Positions 7,627-16,695 are shown, numbered from the stretch's first letter. The stretch: DNA of 42,872 nt from JAAYZQ01 sp034428935 (GCA_034428935.1 DAOUHB010000074.1:1-42872); one strand, 5' to 3'. The notes: generated by a model not told the origin, from the letters alone. Numbers and translations are program-made.

Positions 7627-10134
7627 TCAGGTCCTCATCTCGGCGCCCAGCTCCTGCTCCAGCCGGCGCACGATGCCTTTCACCTGGCGGGCCACGATCT
7701 CGTCGCGCAGCGTCTTGTCGGGCGCCTGGAAGGTGAGGGCGTAGGCCAGGCTCTTTTTGCCTGCCGGCACCGGCTCGCCGCGATAGACGTCAAAGAGCTG
7801 CACGTCGCGCAGCAAGAAGCCACCTGCCTGGACGATGGTCGCCTGCACCGCGGCGGCGGGCACCTGCTCGTCCACCACCACCGCCAGATCCTGGAGGACC
7901 GCCGGGTAGGGTGAGATGGGCTCCACGAGCCACGTGTCGGTCATCCGCGCCAGCAGGGCGTCCAGGTCCAGCTCGGCTGCTGCCACGCGCATCGGCGGCA
8001 GGTCAAAGGCCTCGCGCACGGCGGGATGGAGCTCGCCCAGGAAACCGAGCTCGACCGCCTCGCCCCCGGCCGGATCCGCCAGCACCAGGCGAGCGGTGCG
8101 GCCCGGCTGGAAGGTCGGGTGCTCGGCAGGCTCGAAGGCGGCGCCCGTGACGTGCAGCCGCTCCAGCAGCGCCTCGACGATGCCCTTCAGGTCGAATAAG
8201 TCCAGCCCCTCCTCCTGGGCGGCCTCTCCGAGCAGCCAGTGGCGCTCGTGCCGCGTGCCGCCGAGCACCAGGCTCAGGCGCAGCGGCTCGTCGGGCAGTT
8301 CCTGGCCCGGACGCAGCCAGAACACCTTGCCCACCTCGAACAGCTCGACCCGATCGCGAAAGCGCAGGTTCGCCGCCGCGGTCTCCAGGGCATTGGCCAG
8401 CAGCGTGTGGCGCATCACCGAGCGGTCCTGGCTGATGGGATTGGCCAGCGTGACATAGGTCTCGGCCGGCAGGTCTTCGACCCGCGTCCCCGGACAAAGG
8501 ATCGCGTCCTGGCGCGGATGGACGAGGCCGTAGGTGACGATCTCTTGCAGGCCGCAGGCCACCAGGACGTCGCGCACCCTCTCTTCGCGCTCCAGGGCGG
8601 GATTGCTGCGCTGGGGCGGAAGGCGGTCGGCCAGGTCGGTCACCGGAATACGGTCGTAGCCGTACATCCGGGCCACCTCCTCTACCAGGTCGGCGGGCAC
8701 CTCGCAATCCAGGCGATGCTCGGGCACGACGACCCGCACGGTCTGGTCGTCCAACGGCTCGCAGACAAACTCCAGGCGCTCCAGGTAGGCCGTGATCTCT
8801 TCCAGGCCGAATTCGATGCCGAGCTGGCGCTTGACCTCGGCGGCCGTCAGGTCGATGACGACCGGCCGGGGCGGCAGCGGGTAGTTGTCCACCATGCCGC
8901 GGGCGATGGTGCCGCCGGAGTACAGGCGCATCAGCTCGCTGGCGCGGCGCGCGGCGGGCTCGGCCAGGGCCGGGTGGATGCCACGGCCAAAGCGCTGGCT
9001 GGCCTCGCTCGGCAGCTTCATGGCCTGCATGGTCCGCCGGATGCTGAGAAAGTAGAAATTGGCCGCCTCCAGGAGCACGTTGCGCGTGTTTTCGTCCACC
9101 TCGGTGTCCAGGCCACCCATGACGCCGGCCACGGCGATGGGCCCGGCGGTGTCGGTGATGAGCAGCGTGTCCTCGTCAAAGACGCGATGCACCCCGTCGA
9201 GGGTCGTCATGGTCTCGCCCGGCCGGGCACGCCGCACAATGATCGTCGGCACGCCGCCGCCGGCGCGGGCCACGAGCTTGTCGTAGTCAAAGGCGTGGAG
9301 GGGCTGCCCCCACTCCAGCATCACATAGTTGGTGATGTCCACGACGTTGCTGATGGGCCGCATCCCGGCCTTTTGCACGCGGCCCTGCATCCACTGCGGC
9401 GCGGGGCCGATCTCGACGTCGCGGATGACGGTGGCGATGTAGCGGGCGCAGAGCTGCGGGTCCTCGATCTCCAGGCGGGCCAGATCGGCGGCGGGCGGGC
9501 CGCCGGCCTGCCACTCGGTGTCGGGGTAGCGCAGCGGAGCGCCGGTCAGGGCCGACACCTCCCGGGCCACGCCCACCATGTTGTAGCAGCGGGCCAGGTT
9601 GGGCGTCAGGTCCAGGTCGACGATCGAGTCTCCCAGGTAGTCGGCCAGGGGCGTCCCCACGGGCGCGTCGTCGGGCAGGATCATGATGCCCTCGTGCTCC
9701 TCCGAGATGCCCAGTTCCTTTTCGGAGCAGACCATGGCCCGGGACGGCACGCCGCGGATCTTGGTCCCCTTCAGACGGGTCTTGACGAACCCTTCTTTGT
9801 GCCCGTCGTACAGATCGGCGCCCTCCAGGGCAAAGGCCACCTTGAGGCTCACGGGGCCGGCGCCCTTGTAGGGGAACAGGTTGGGCGCGCCCGTGACGAC
9901 CTGCTCGACCTCGGAGCCGCCGTAGGCCACGTCGGCCAGCACCAGCCGGTCGGCGTTGGGGTGCGGCCGCACCTCCAGAACCTCGCCGACGACCAGCCGC
10001 TCGCGGTCCCACCAGTCGCCGACACGCTCGACGGAGGCAACCTCCAGGCCGGCCAGGGTCATCCTTTCCAGGAGGTCCTCAAGGGAACCGCGCACATCCA
10101 CATAGTCTTGCAACCAACTCAATGGTACCTTCAT
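7627..10134 (-). CDS. pheT: Phenylalanine--tRNA ligase beta subunit
   Basis: An 835-residue PheT, slightly longer than usual. It opens MKVPLSWLQDYVD; an EMAP/tRNA-binding-like domain (about 40-160) is followed by the B3/B4 editing domain, a B5 domain, the catalytic-like core and a C-terminal ferredoxin-fold anticodon-binding domain (ISPYPAVLQDLAVVVDE to the end). It pairs with PheS as an (alpha-beta)2 enzyme that charges tRNA-Phe and hydrolyses mischarged Tyr-tRNA-Phe. It lies 17 bp downstream of pheS, with GGGGAGG before its ATG. Expression depends on the T-box leader ahead of pheS. Confidence 0.97.
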   Translation of the reverse strand: MKVPLSWLQDYVDVRGSLEDLLERMTLAGLEVASVERVGDWWDRERLVVGEVLEVRPHPNADRLVLADVAYGGSEVEQVVTGAPNLFPYKGAGPVSLKVAFALEGADLYDGHKEGFVKTRLKGTKIRGVPSRAMVCSEKELGISEEHEGIMILPDDAPVGTPLADYLGDSIVDLDLTPNLARCYNMVGVAREVSALTGAPLRYPDTEWQAGGPPAADLARLEIEDPQLCARYIATVIRDVEIGPAPQWMQGRVQKAGMRPISNVVDITNYVMLEWGQPLHAFDYDKLVARAGGGVPTIIVRRARPGETMTTLDGVHRVFDEDTLLITDTAGPIAVAGVMGGLDTEVDENTRNVLLEAANFYFLSIRRTMQAMKLPSEASQRFGRGIHPALAEPAARRASELMRLYSGGTIARGMVDNYPLPPRPVVIDLTAAEVKRQLGIEFGLEEITAYLERLEFVCEPLDDQTVRVVVPEHRLDCEVPADLVEEVARMYGYDRIPVTDLADRLPPQRSNPALEREERVRDVLVACGLQEIVTYGLVHPRQDAILCPGTRVEDLPAETYVTLANPISQDRSVMRHTLLANALETAAANLRFRDRVELFEVGKVFWLRPGQELPDEPLRLSLVLGGTRHERHWLLGEAAQEEGLDLFDLKGIVEALLERLHVTGAAFEPAEHPTFQPGRTARLVLADPAGGEAVELGFLGELHPAVREAFDLPPMRVAAAELDLDALLARMTDTWLVEPISPYPAVLQDLAVVVDEQVPAAAVQATIVQAGGFLLRDVQLFDVYRGEPVPAGKKSLAYALTFQAPDKTLRDEIVARQVKGIVRRLEQELGAEMRT

Positions 10135-10151
10135 CGTCTCAGCCTCCCCAC

Positions 10152-11177
10152 CTAGAACTGCTCAAGGAAACGCAGGTCGTTGCCCCAGAAGTAGCGAATG
10201 TCCTCGATGCCATACTTGAGCATGGCAATGCGCTCCGGCCCAAGGCCAAAGGCGAAACCGGTGTAGCGGTCCGGGTCGTAGCCTCCATTGCGCAGCACCG
10301 TGGGGTGGACCATGCCAGAGCCGCCGATCTCTACCCAGCCGGTGTGCTTGCACACCGGGCAGCCGGCCCCCTGGCAGAGGATACAGTTTATGTCCATCTC
10401 GGCGCTGGGCTCCGTGAAGGGAAAGTAACTCGCCCGGAATCGGACCAGGCGTCCCGCTCCGAACATGCGCCGGGCAAAGGAGACGAGCGTACCCTTCAGG
10501 TCGGCCATGGTGATGGTCTCGCCCACGGCCAGCCCCTCCACCTGGTAGAACATGAAGGCGGAGCGCGCGCTGACCTGCTCATAGCGATAGCACATGCCCG
10601 GCAGGATGACACGGATGGGCTCCGGGTAATAGTCGTGCATGGCCCGCACCTGCCCCGGCGAGGTGTGTGTGCGCAGGATGACCCCCGGGACCGTGGTATA
10701 GAACGTGTCCCACATGTCGCGCGCCGGGTGGTGGGGCGGCATGTTGAGCAGGGCAAAGTTGTACTCGTCGGTCTCCACGTCGCACGCGCGATAGACCTGG
10801 TAGCCCATCTCGCCAAAGATGGAGTAGATCTCGCGCAGCGTACGGCTCACAGGGTGCAGCCTCCCCGGCCGCGGCGGCCGGCCAGGCAGCGTGACGTCCA
10901 CCGCATCGGCTGACAGCGAGCGGGCGTGCGCGGCCTCCTTGAGCGCCTGAAGGCGCGCCTCGTAGCCGGCCTCCAGGGCCTGCTTGACCTCGTTCACCCG
11001 CCGGCCATAGGCCGGGCGCTCCTCGGGCGACAGGCTACCGAGGGCCTTGACCGCTTCGGTGACCTCTCCCTTGCGGCCCAGGTAGCCGGTCCTCCAGGCG
11101 GTCAGAGCAGCCTCGTCGTCGATGGCCTCCAACGCCTGGAGGGCCTCTCGTTCCACGTGATCCAGATCCTTTGTCAT
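10152..11177 (-). CDS. pheS: Phenylalanine--tRNA ligase alpha subunit
   Basis: A 341-residue class II synthetase subunit, normal length. An N-terminal coiled coil (about 1-90) is followed by the catalytic core: motif 2 near YRYEQVSARSAF, and motif 3 in GFAFGLGPERIAMLKYG. The CILCQGAGCPVCKHTGWVEI segment is the usual PheS insert. The ATG at 11177 is preferred because GGGAGG lies four bases before it; an upstream GTG would include that ribosome site within the gene. First gene of the pheST operon, controlled by the Phe T-box at 11219-11518. Confidence 0.97.
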   Translation of the reverse strand: MTKDLDHVEREALQALEAIDDEAALTAWRTGYLGRKGEVTEAVKALGSLSPEERPAYGRRVNEVKQALEAGYEARLQALKEAAHARSLSADAVDVTLPGRPPRPGRLHPVSRTLREIYSIFGEMGYQVYRACDVETDEYNFALLNMPPHHPARDMWDTFYTTVPGVILRTHTSPGQVRAMHDYYPEPIRVILPGMCYRYEQVSARSAFMFYQVEGLAVGETITMADLKGTLVSFARRMFGAGRLVRFRASYFPFTEPSAEMDINCILCQGAGCPVCKHTGWVEIGGSGMVHPTVLRNGGYDPDRYTGFAFGLGPERIAMLKYGIEDIRYFWGNDLRFLEQF

Positions 11178-11218
11178 GACACCTCCCACACTATCCGGTG
11201 GGCATGACTGCCCACATA

Positions 11219-11518
11219 ATAAAAAAAAGCCCCCGTCCCAGCAGGGACGAGAGCAGGCAACTCCCGCGGTACCACCCTGTTTGGCCGGGCTCGCCCGGCC
11301 CCCTCTTGTGCCTGACGGCGGCAGGCATCGCCGCGATCGGCTACCCTGATAACGGTGGGTTTCCGGAGCGGACTACTGGGCACGGAGCCTTTCACCCGTC
11401 GGCTCGGGAGCGAACTTCGGTGGCGCTCTGCCCGAAGGGGCTTTCAGTCCATGGCCCCTTCCTCCCTGGTGGCGCCCCGCCACCTACTCCTCTCCGTCAC
11501 AGCCTTTAACGATGATTG
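11219..11518 (-). promoter_or_regulatory. T-box riboswitch (tRNA-Phe responsive) upstream of pheST
   Basis: The conserved T-box antiterminator strand AGGGTGGTACCGCGGGAG is at 11278-11261, followed by a terminator (GTCCC-TGCT-GGGAC core at 11248-11235 and eight T at 11228-11221). In stem I an AGTA S-turn is followed by GGTGGCG, which pairs with CGCCACC just before GAAG-TTC-G, placing the UUC phenylalanine specifier at 11414-11412. Uncharged tRNA-Phe should pair with UUC and with the T-box bulge and prevent termination, raising synthetase output when Phe-tRNA is scarce. The motif and downstream genes make this a firm call; the exact stem I fold is my reading. Confidence 0.93.
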
Positions 11519-11524
11519 CAGGCT

Positions 11525-11552
11525 ATTATACACCGCTCTGCAGATTTGTCAA
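11525..11552 (-). promoter_or_regulatory. Promoter of the T-box-pheST transcript
   Basis: Reading leftwards, TTGACA (11552-11547), a 16-bp spacer and a perfect TATAAT (11530-11525). Its predicted start, near 11518, defines the 5' end of the T-box leader. The divergent ftsH promoter begins only 37 bp away. Confidence 0.8.
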
Positions 11553-11588
11553 GTTGTGGATCGCCGCTTCTTAAGTAAACGACATTAC

Positions 11589-11617
11589 TTGACACTCCCC
11601 CCTCTCTGTGCTAGACT
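11589..11617 (+). promoter_or_regulatory. Promoter of ftsH
   Basis: TTGACA (11589-11594), a 17-bp spacer and TAGACT (11612-11617). The leader is only about 18 nt, just long enough for the GGAGG ribosome site at 11632-11636. Confidence 0.7.
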
Positions 11618-11641
11618 ACAAACGTAACAGTGGAGGTCAAC

Positions 11642-13465
11642 TTGGAAACTAGAAACATCGTGCGATGGGCAGTGTACATCGTCCTCGCCATCCTGGTTAT
11701 GGTTTTTCTGTACAATCAGTTTGCCGGCCCTCAAGAGCCGCAAAACACCATCTCGTTGCAGCAGTTGGCAACAGCCATGAAGGCGAGCGAGGTTGCCGAG
11801 ATCGCCGTCGAGGGCGACACCCTGCTGGTCGAGCTGAGCAACGGCGAGACCGTCCAATCGCACAAGGAGGAAGGGGTCGGGCTGGCGGAGACGCTGGGCT
11901 ACCTGGGGGTCACTCCGGCCATGTGGGAAGGGGTCACCGTCACGGTTGAGGCGCCCAGCGGGCTCTTTGGCTGGCTCGGGATCCTGAGCTGGATCTTGCC
12001 CCTGGTGCTGTTGAGCGTCTTTTTCCTGGTCGTGTTCCGGCAAGCCCAGAGCAGCGGCAGCCAGGCCATGTCCTTTGGCAAGAGCCGCGCCCGCATGTTC
12101 ACGGGCGAGAAGCCGACGGTCACGTTTGACGACGTGGCCGGCGTCGTGGAGGCCAAGCAAGAGCTGGCCGAGGTGGTCGAGTTTCTGAAAGAGCCGCAAA
12201 AGTTCATCGCCCTCGGCGCGCGCATCCCCAAGGGGGTCATCCTCATGGGCGCCCCGGGCACGGGCAAGACCCTCATGGCCAAAGCGGTCTCGGGCGAGGC
12301 CGGCGTGCCCTTTTTCTCCATCTCGGGCTCCGAGTTCGTGGAGATGTTTGTGGGCGTCGGCGCCAGCCGCGTGCGCGACCTCTTTGACCAGGCCAAGCGC
12401 AACTCGCCGTGCATCGTCTTTGTGGACGAGATCGACGCCGTGGGCCGCCACCGCGGCGCGGGGCTGGGCGGCTCCCACGACGAGCGGGAGCAGACCCTCA
12501 ACCAGATCCTGGTCGAGATGGACGGCTTTGACACCGACACCAACGTCATCGTCGTCGCCGCCACCAACCGGCCCGACATCCTGGACCCCGCCCTCCTGAG
12601 ACCCGGGCGATTCGACCGGCGCGTGGTCCTGGACCGGCCCGATATGCAGGGCCGCGAGCAGATCCTCAAGGTGCACGTGCGGGGCAAGCCCCTGGGCAAG
12701 GACGTAAACCTGGCGGCGCTGGCCCGCCAGACGCCTGGTTTTGTGGGGGCCGACATCGAGAGCCTGGTGAACGAGGCGGCCATCCTGGCAGCGCGGCGCA
12801 ACAAGAAGTCCATCGACATGGACGAGTTCCAGGAAGCAGTCGAGCGCGTCATGGCCGGGCCGGAGCGCAGGAGCCGGGTCATCACCGAGGAAGAAAAGAG
12901 CGTCGTCGCCTACCACGAGGCGGGCCACACGCTGGCCGCGGCCCGCACGCCGCACGCCGACAAGGTGCGGAAGGTGACCATCATCCCCCGCGGCATGGCC
13001 GGCGGCTATACCATGGCCCTGCCCGACGAGGACCGCTACCTGGCGAACCGGGCCAAGTTCGAAGCCGATCTGGTGACCATGCTGGGCGGACGGGCCGCCG
13101 AAGAGGTGGTCTTTCAGCGGGTGACGACGGGCGCCAGCAACGACCTGGAGCGCGCCACCGAGCTGGTGCGCAAGATGGTCATGGAATACGGCATGAGCGA
13201 CGAGCTGGGCCCCCTGACCTTTGGCGAGCGCGAGGAGCTGGTGTTCCTGGGCCGGAGCCTGTCGGAGCACCGGAACTATTCCGAGTCGGTGGCCCGCAAG
13301 ATCGACGAAGAAGTTCGAAACTTTATCGCACGGGCTCACGAGCGCGCCCTCGACATCATGAGGACGCACCGGGCAGCGTTGGACGAGCTGGCCCGGCAAC
13401 TGATCCAGAAGGAGACGCTGAACGAGGCAGAAGTCGAGGCGCTGCTGGCAATGCCCGCCGCCTAG
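11642..13465 (+). CDS. ftsH: ATP-dependent zinc metalloprotease FtsH
   Basis: A 607-residue membrane-bound AAA protease. Two transmembrane spans (about residues 8-25 and 105-128) flank a short periplasmic domain. The AAA domain has Walker A GAPGTGKT (from about 203), Walker B IVFVDEID and the second region of homology ending RPGRFDRRV. The zinc site is H425-E-A-G-H429, with the distal acidic ligand in the ASNDLERAT helix. It degrades damaged membrane proteins and short-lived regulators. A TTG at 11642 is chosen as start because GGAGG lies five bases before it; a GTG at 11630 would overlap that site. Divergent from pheST. Confidence 0.97.
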   Translation: METRNIVRWAVYIVLAILVMVFLYNQFAGPQEPQNTISLQQLATAMKASEVAEIAVEGDTLLVELSNGETVQSHKEEGVGLAETLGYLGVTPAMWEGVTVTVEAPSGLFGWLGILSWILPLVLLSVFFLVVFRQAQSSGSQAMSFGKSRARMFTGEKPTVTFDDVAGVVEAKQELAEVVEFLKEPQKFIALGARIPKGVILMGAPGTGKTLMAKAVSGEAGVPFFSISGSEFVEMFVGVGASRVRDLFDQAKRNSPCIVFVDEIDAVGRHRGAGLGGSHDEREQTLNQILVEMDGFDTDTNVIVVAATNRPDILDPALLRPGRFDRRVVLDRPDMQGREQILKVHVRGKPLGKDVNLAALARQTPGFVGADIESLVNEAAILAARRNKKSIDMDEFQEAVERVMAGPERRSRVITEEEKSVVAYHEAGHTLAAARTPHADKVRKVTIIPRGMAGGYTMALPDEDRYLANRAKFEADLVTMLGGRAAEEVVFQRVTTGASNDLERATELVRKMVMEYGMSDELGPLTFGEREELVFLGRSLSEHRNYSESVARKIDEEVRNFIARAHERALDIMRTHRAALDELARQLIQKETLNEAEVEALLAMPAA

Positions 13466-13483
13466 GCAGGAGTAGCTTTTGCG

Positions 13484-13517
13484 CCCAGTTTGCATCCCGG
13501 TAAAAACTGGGTATAAT
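13484..13517 (+). promoter_or_regulatory. V4R gene promoter with overlapping inverted repeat
   Basis: TTTGCA (13489-13494), a 17-bp spacer and TATAAT (13512-13517). An inverted repeat, CCCAGTTT (13484-13491) and AAACTGGG (13504-13511), covers the -35 box and abuts the -10 box. It could be an operator, or the stem of an ftsH terminator. Confidence 0.55.
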
Positions 13518-13563
13518 AGGCCGTGCGAGCGTGCAACGAAGCAATGTTAAGGAGGAACCGCGC

Positions 13564-14202
13564 GTGTCGGAAGCGAAATACGAAAAGAGCGGATACTGCT
13601 ACCCGAACCTGATCGCCAGGATTTACCTGGGTGCCATCGAAGAAATCATGGGCCCCAACGGCATCAAGGCCCTGCTCAACATGGCCGACATGAAGCACCT
13701 GATAGACAACTATCCGCCGGCTAACCTTAACAAAGAGTTTGATTTCGTCGATTTCGCCCACCTCAACGAGGCCATGGAGATGATGTACGGCCCGCGAGGC
13801 GGGCGTGCCCTCTCGCTCCGCGCCGGGCGCAAGGCCTTTGACCAGGGTCTGAAGAACTTTGGCGCAATGGTGGGCGTCGCCGACAAGGCCTTCCGCATGC
13901 TACCCCTGAAGCTCAAGATGAAGGTGGGCCTGGGCGCCATGGCCAGGGCGTTTTCCGCCACGAGCGACCAGATCAGCTACGTCCGGGAGGCCGACGACCA
14001 CTTTTTGTACGTGATCGAACGCTGCCCCGTCTGCTGGGGACGCAAGAGCGATGGTCCCATTTGCCACGCCGCCATGGGCATCATCCTCGAGGGCCTGGAC
14101 TGGGGCACGGGCGGCAAGAAATTCAAGGTAGCGCAGGTGACCTGCCACGCCGCGGGGGATCCATCCTGCGATTTCGTAATCAGCAAAGAACCGATTGAAT
14201 AG
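13564..14202 (+). CDS. V4R (4-vinyl reductase-like) domain protein
   Basis: A 212-residue soluble protein. Its C-terminal half (about 110-205) has the cysteine pattern of V4R domains: CPVCWG, then CHAAMGII, then CHAAGDPSCDFVI. V4R is a small-molecule-binding fold first named from the BchJ protein of bacteriochlorophyll synthesis and also found in XylR-like sensors; enzymatic reductase activity should not be assumed. No other bch gene is present here. The GTG at 13564 follows AAGGAGG; an upstream ATG at 13531 is less likely. It has its own promoter and terminator and so is probably monocistronic. Possibly a haem, tetrapyrrole or lipid sensor. Confidence 0.8.
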   Translation: MSEAKYEKSGYCYPNLIARIYLGAIEEIMGPNGIKALLNMADMKHLIDNYPPANLNKEFDFVDFAHLNEAMEMMYGPRGGRALSLRAGRKAFDQGLKNFGAMVGVADKAFRMLPLKLKMKVGLGAMARAFSATSDQISYVREADDHFLYVIERCPVCWGRKSDGPICHAAMGIILEGLDWGTGGKKFKVAQVTCHAAGDPSCDFVISKEPIE

Positions 14203-14228
14203 GCGCCGGACAGCAGGCCGTTAAACAG

Positions 14229-14272
14229 ACGAGCCAGGATGCGGGTCCAGCCCTGCATCCCGGCTCGTTTTT
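14229..14272 (+). terminator. Rho-independent terminator of the V4R gene
   Basis: ACGAGCC pairs with GGCTCGT, and GGATGC with GCATCC, with one mismatch between them. The stem runs directly into five T. Good U-tract terminator. Confidence 0.85.
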
Positions 14273-14292
14273 GTGTGGCCGGCGTAGCCCCA

Positions 14293-14530
14293 CCAGGGTA
14301 GGGGCAACCTTTGCGGTTGCCCGGGGTGTGGTTGCCCAGGGCAGGGGCGAGTTATCGAGGGGCGGGCACCAGGGTAGGGGCAACCCTTGCGGTTGCCCGG
14401 GGTGTGGTTGCCCGGGGCAGGGGCGAGTTATCGAGGGGCGGGCATCGGGGTAGGGGCAACCCTCGCGGTTGCCCGGGGTGCGGTTGCCCGGGGTGCGGTT
14501 GCCCAGGGCAGGGGCGAGCCCTGCCCCCTA
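14293..14530. repeat. 76-bp tandem repeat, three copies
   Basis: A 76-bp unit begins at 14293, 14369 and 14445. Each unit holds the hairpin GGGGCAACC...GGTTGCCC followed by AGGGCAGGGGCGAG. The third copy has an extra 15-bp internal duplication (GGGGTGCGGTTGCCC twice). It fills most of the 358-bp gap before the metalloprotease gene and is not a CRISPR array, because there are no unique spacers. Confidence 0.9.
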
Positions 14531-14560
14531 CGGGTGGTTAACGAGGTTGACGAGAGGAAA

Positions 14561-16540
14561 ATGACAGCGAATCGCCGCAAGCTTTTGTGGATCAGCCTGG
14601 CCCTCATCGCCAGTTGCTGCCTGGTGGGGGTCTGCGGCCTGTCCGGCCTGGCCTGGGTTTACGGGCTGCGGCCCGGCTTTGAGCCCGGGGTAGCGGTGCT
14701 GCCCACGGAGCGGGACGTGCCTACCCCGGTCGTGCGCGAGCCGACCAACCCCGAGCAGGAGACACTGCTCGCCCTGGCGGGTGCAGAGCTGCCCCAACGC
14801 GACCTCCTGGAGTTGAACGAGCGGCTGGGCGGGCAGAGCATCCGGCTCCCGGCGGCAACACCTGCTCCGAGGGGCTATCGCCTGGGCGACCGCGAGACGT
14901 TCTGGGTGCACGACACGCTCGCCACCTCGTACTTTCGCACCACGGCGGTGCTGCGCTACGAAACCGAGCACGCTTACTGGTGGGTGGAGGAGGGCTACGA
15001 GGTGAACGCCGAGGCACTGGAACGCTCCGCCCGGGCCTTTGAGGAGAACACCTACCCCACCAACCACCGCGCCTTTGGCAGCGAATGGTCGCCGGGCATC
15101 GACGGCGACCCCCACGTCTATATCTTTTTGGGGAACGTGCCCGGTGTGGGCGGCCTCTTTTCGGGACCCGACGAGTACCCGGCCACCGTCCGGCAGCGGT
15201 CCAACGAGCACGAGATGTTTTACATCAGCCTGGACAACTCGCTGCCGGGCAACGCCTATTTTGACGGCGTCCTGGCCCACGAGCACCAGCACATGATCCA
15301 CTGGTTCCACGACCGGAATGAGGACACGTGGGTCAACGAGGGCCTCTCGGAGCTGGCAGCCCACCTGGGCGGCTACGATCTGGGCGGCTCGGACTATGCC
15401 TACCTGTCCATGCCCGACACGCAGCTCACGACGTGGCCCGACCTGGAGGACTCTAGCCCGAACTATGGCGCCAGTTACCTGTTCCTCCTCTACTTCTACG
15501 AGCAGTACGGCGAAGGGGCCATTCGCCGCCTCGTATCCGAGCCGGCCAACGGCATGGCCGGCTTCGAAGCCGTCCTGGCCGAGGTGGATCCGGCGCGCTC
15601 CGTGGAGGACCTGGTGGCCGACTGGCTCGTCGCCAACTACCTGGACGACATTGCCGGAGCGGCGGAGGAGCACGGTTACGACAGCCTGTCCCTGGATCAG
15701 ATCGCCCTCTCGGCCCGCCATCAAAGCTATCCCATCGACCAGGCGGGCGCCGTAAAGCAATACGCCGCCGATTATATCGTCCTGGAAGGCCAGGGCGACC
15801 TGCTGGTCGAGTTCGAGGGCAGCTCCCTGGTCTCGCTGGTGGGCAACGAGACGCACAGCGGGAGTTACCAGTGGTGGGCGGTGCGCGGCGACGAGGGCAA
15901 CGCCACCCTCACCCGGGCCTTTGACCTCTCGGGGCTGGAGGAGGCGAGGCTCCAGGCCTGGACGTGGTACGACCTGGAGGTGGATTACGACTATGCCTAC
16001 GTCTCGGTCTCGGACGACGGCGGCGAAACCTGGACCCTCCTGGAGAACGAGCACACGACGACCCTCGACCCGTCGGACAGCAGCTTCGGGCCGGCGCTGA
16101 CGGGGTTGAGCGGCGGCGGCAGATCGGCCGAGTGGGTGCAGCAGTCCTTTGACCTGGCGCCCTTTGCCGGGCGGCCCGTCCTGGTCCGCTTCGAGGTCGT
16201 CACCGACGACAGCGTCAACCATCCCGGCCTGGCCCTGGACGACATATCCGTCCCCGAGCTGGGCTACGCCGACGACGTGGAGGCGGGCGACGGCGGCTGG
16301 GAGGCCGCGGGCTGGCTGCGCGTCGCGGACCACATCCCCCAGGACTTTGCCGTGCAGGTGATCCTCCTGGGCGACGAGCTGCGCGTCGAGCGGCTGGCCC
16401 TGGACGAGCAGATGACCGGCACGCTGCATCTGGCGGGCCTGGGCAGCGACGTGGAACAGGCCGTGCTGGTGATCTCGGGCCTGGCGCCCATGACCACCGA
16501 GCCGGCGGTCTACCGCTACCGGGTCTCGCCCGCGCCGTAG
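14561..16540 (+). CDS. Secreted or membrane-anchored zinc metalloprotease, immune inhibitor A-like (M6-type)
   Basis: A 659-residue extracellular protease. A hydrophobic segment near residues 8-30 (LLWISLALIASCCLVG onwards) is a signal or anchor. The zinc motif is H-E-H-Q-H (AHEHQHMIHWFHD, about residue 241-245), followed by WVNEGLSELAAH with the probable third ligand Glu. The C-terminal third has a MAM/immune-inhibitor-like beta-sandwich (VSVSDDGGETW, PVLVRFEVVTDD, LALDDISV). Such proteases degrade extracellular proteins. The ATG at 14561 follows GAGAGGAAA; the in-frame extension upstream is translated 76-bp repeat and is not credible. Exact MEROPS family is uncertain. Confidence 0.85.
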   Translation: MTANRRKLLWISLALIASCCLVGVCGLSGLAWVYGLRPGFEPGVAVLPTERDVPTPVVREPTNPEQETLLALAGAELPQRDLLELNERLGGQSIRLPAATPAPRGYRLGDRETFWVHDTLATSYFRTTAVLRYETEHAYWWVEEGYEVNAEALERSARAFEENTYPTNHRAFGSEWSPGIDGDPHVYIFLGNVPGVGGLFSGPDEYPATVRQRSNEHEMFYISLDNSLPGNAYFDGVLAHEHQHMIHWFHDRNEDTWVNEGLSELAAHLGGYDLGGSDYAYLSMPDTQLTTWPDLEDSSPNYGASYLFLLYFYEQYGEGAIRRLVSEPANGMAGFEAVLAEVDPARSVEDLVADWLVANYLDDIAGAAEEHGYDSLSLDQIALSARHQSYPIDQAGAVKQYAADYIVLEGQGDLLVEFEGSSLVSLVGNETHSGSYQWWAVRGDEGNATLTRAFDLSGLEEARLQAWTWYDLEVDYDYAYVSVSDDGGETWTLLENEHTTTLDPSDSSFGPALTGLSGGGRSAEWVQQSFDLAPFAGRPVLVRFEVVTDDSVNHPGLALDDISVPELGYADDVEAGDGGWEAAGWLRVADHIPQDFAVQVILLGDELRVERLALDEQMTGTLHLAGLGSDVEQAVLVISGLAPMTTEPAVYRYRVSPAP

Positions 16541-16575
16541 GCCATACCCACTCCGGCGGGGCCGGCCGGGAAGCT

Positions 16576-16644
16576 GGGACCGCCGAGCGCCGGCTCGGCA
16601 AGTGACCTGTGGAGAGAAATGCCGAGCAGGCGCTCGGCGGTCCC
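16576..16644. repeat. Dispersed palindromic repeat, copy 1
   Basis: Two 25-bp arms (16576-16600 and 16620-16644), complementary except for one base, share the core GCCGAGCAGGCGCTCGG, itself a hairpin. The same unit recurs three times at 41240-41355. A degraded relative (GCCGCTGGGAGCGCC) follows at about 16663. Confidence 0.85.
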
Positions 16645-16695
16645 GGGGCACCAGGGCCGAACTGCCGCTGGGAGCGCCGCTCGCGGCAAAGCATC

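Noticed and set aside
8239..10155. 638-codon open frame antisense to pheT
   Set aside because: Same GC-driven shadow effect; low-complexity His/Val/Gly composition and no domain.
14293..14530. CRISPR array
   Set aside because: Repeats are head-to-tail without unique spacers, and no cas gene is present; the same holds for 32831-32965.
14311..14560. Upstream extension of the metalloprotease through the 76-bp repeats
   Set aside because: Repeat translation is low-complexity; the ATG at 14561 has a good ribosome site and starts a proper signal segment.
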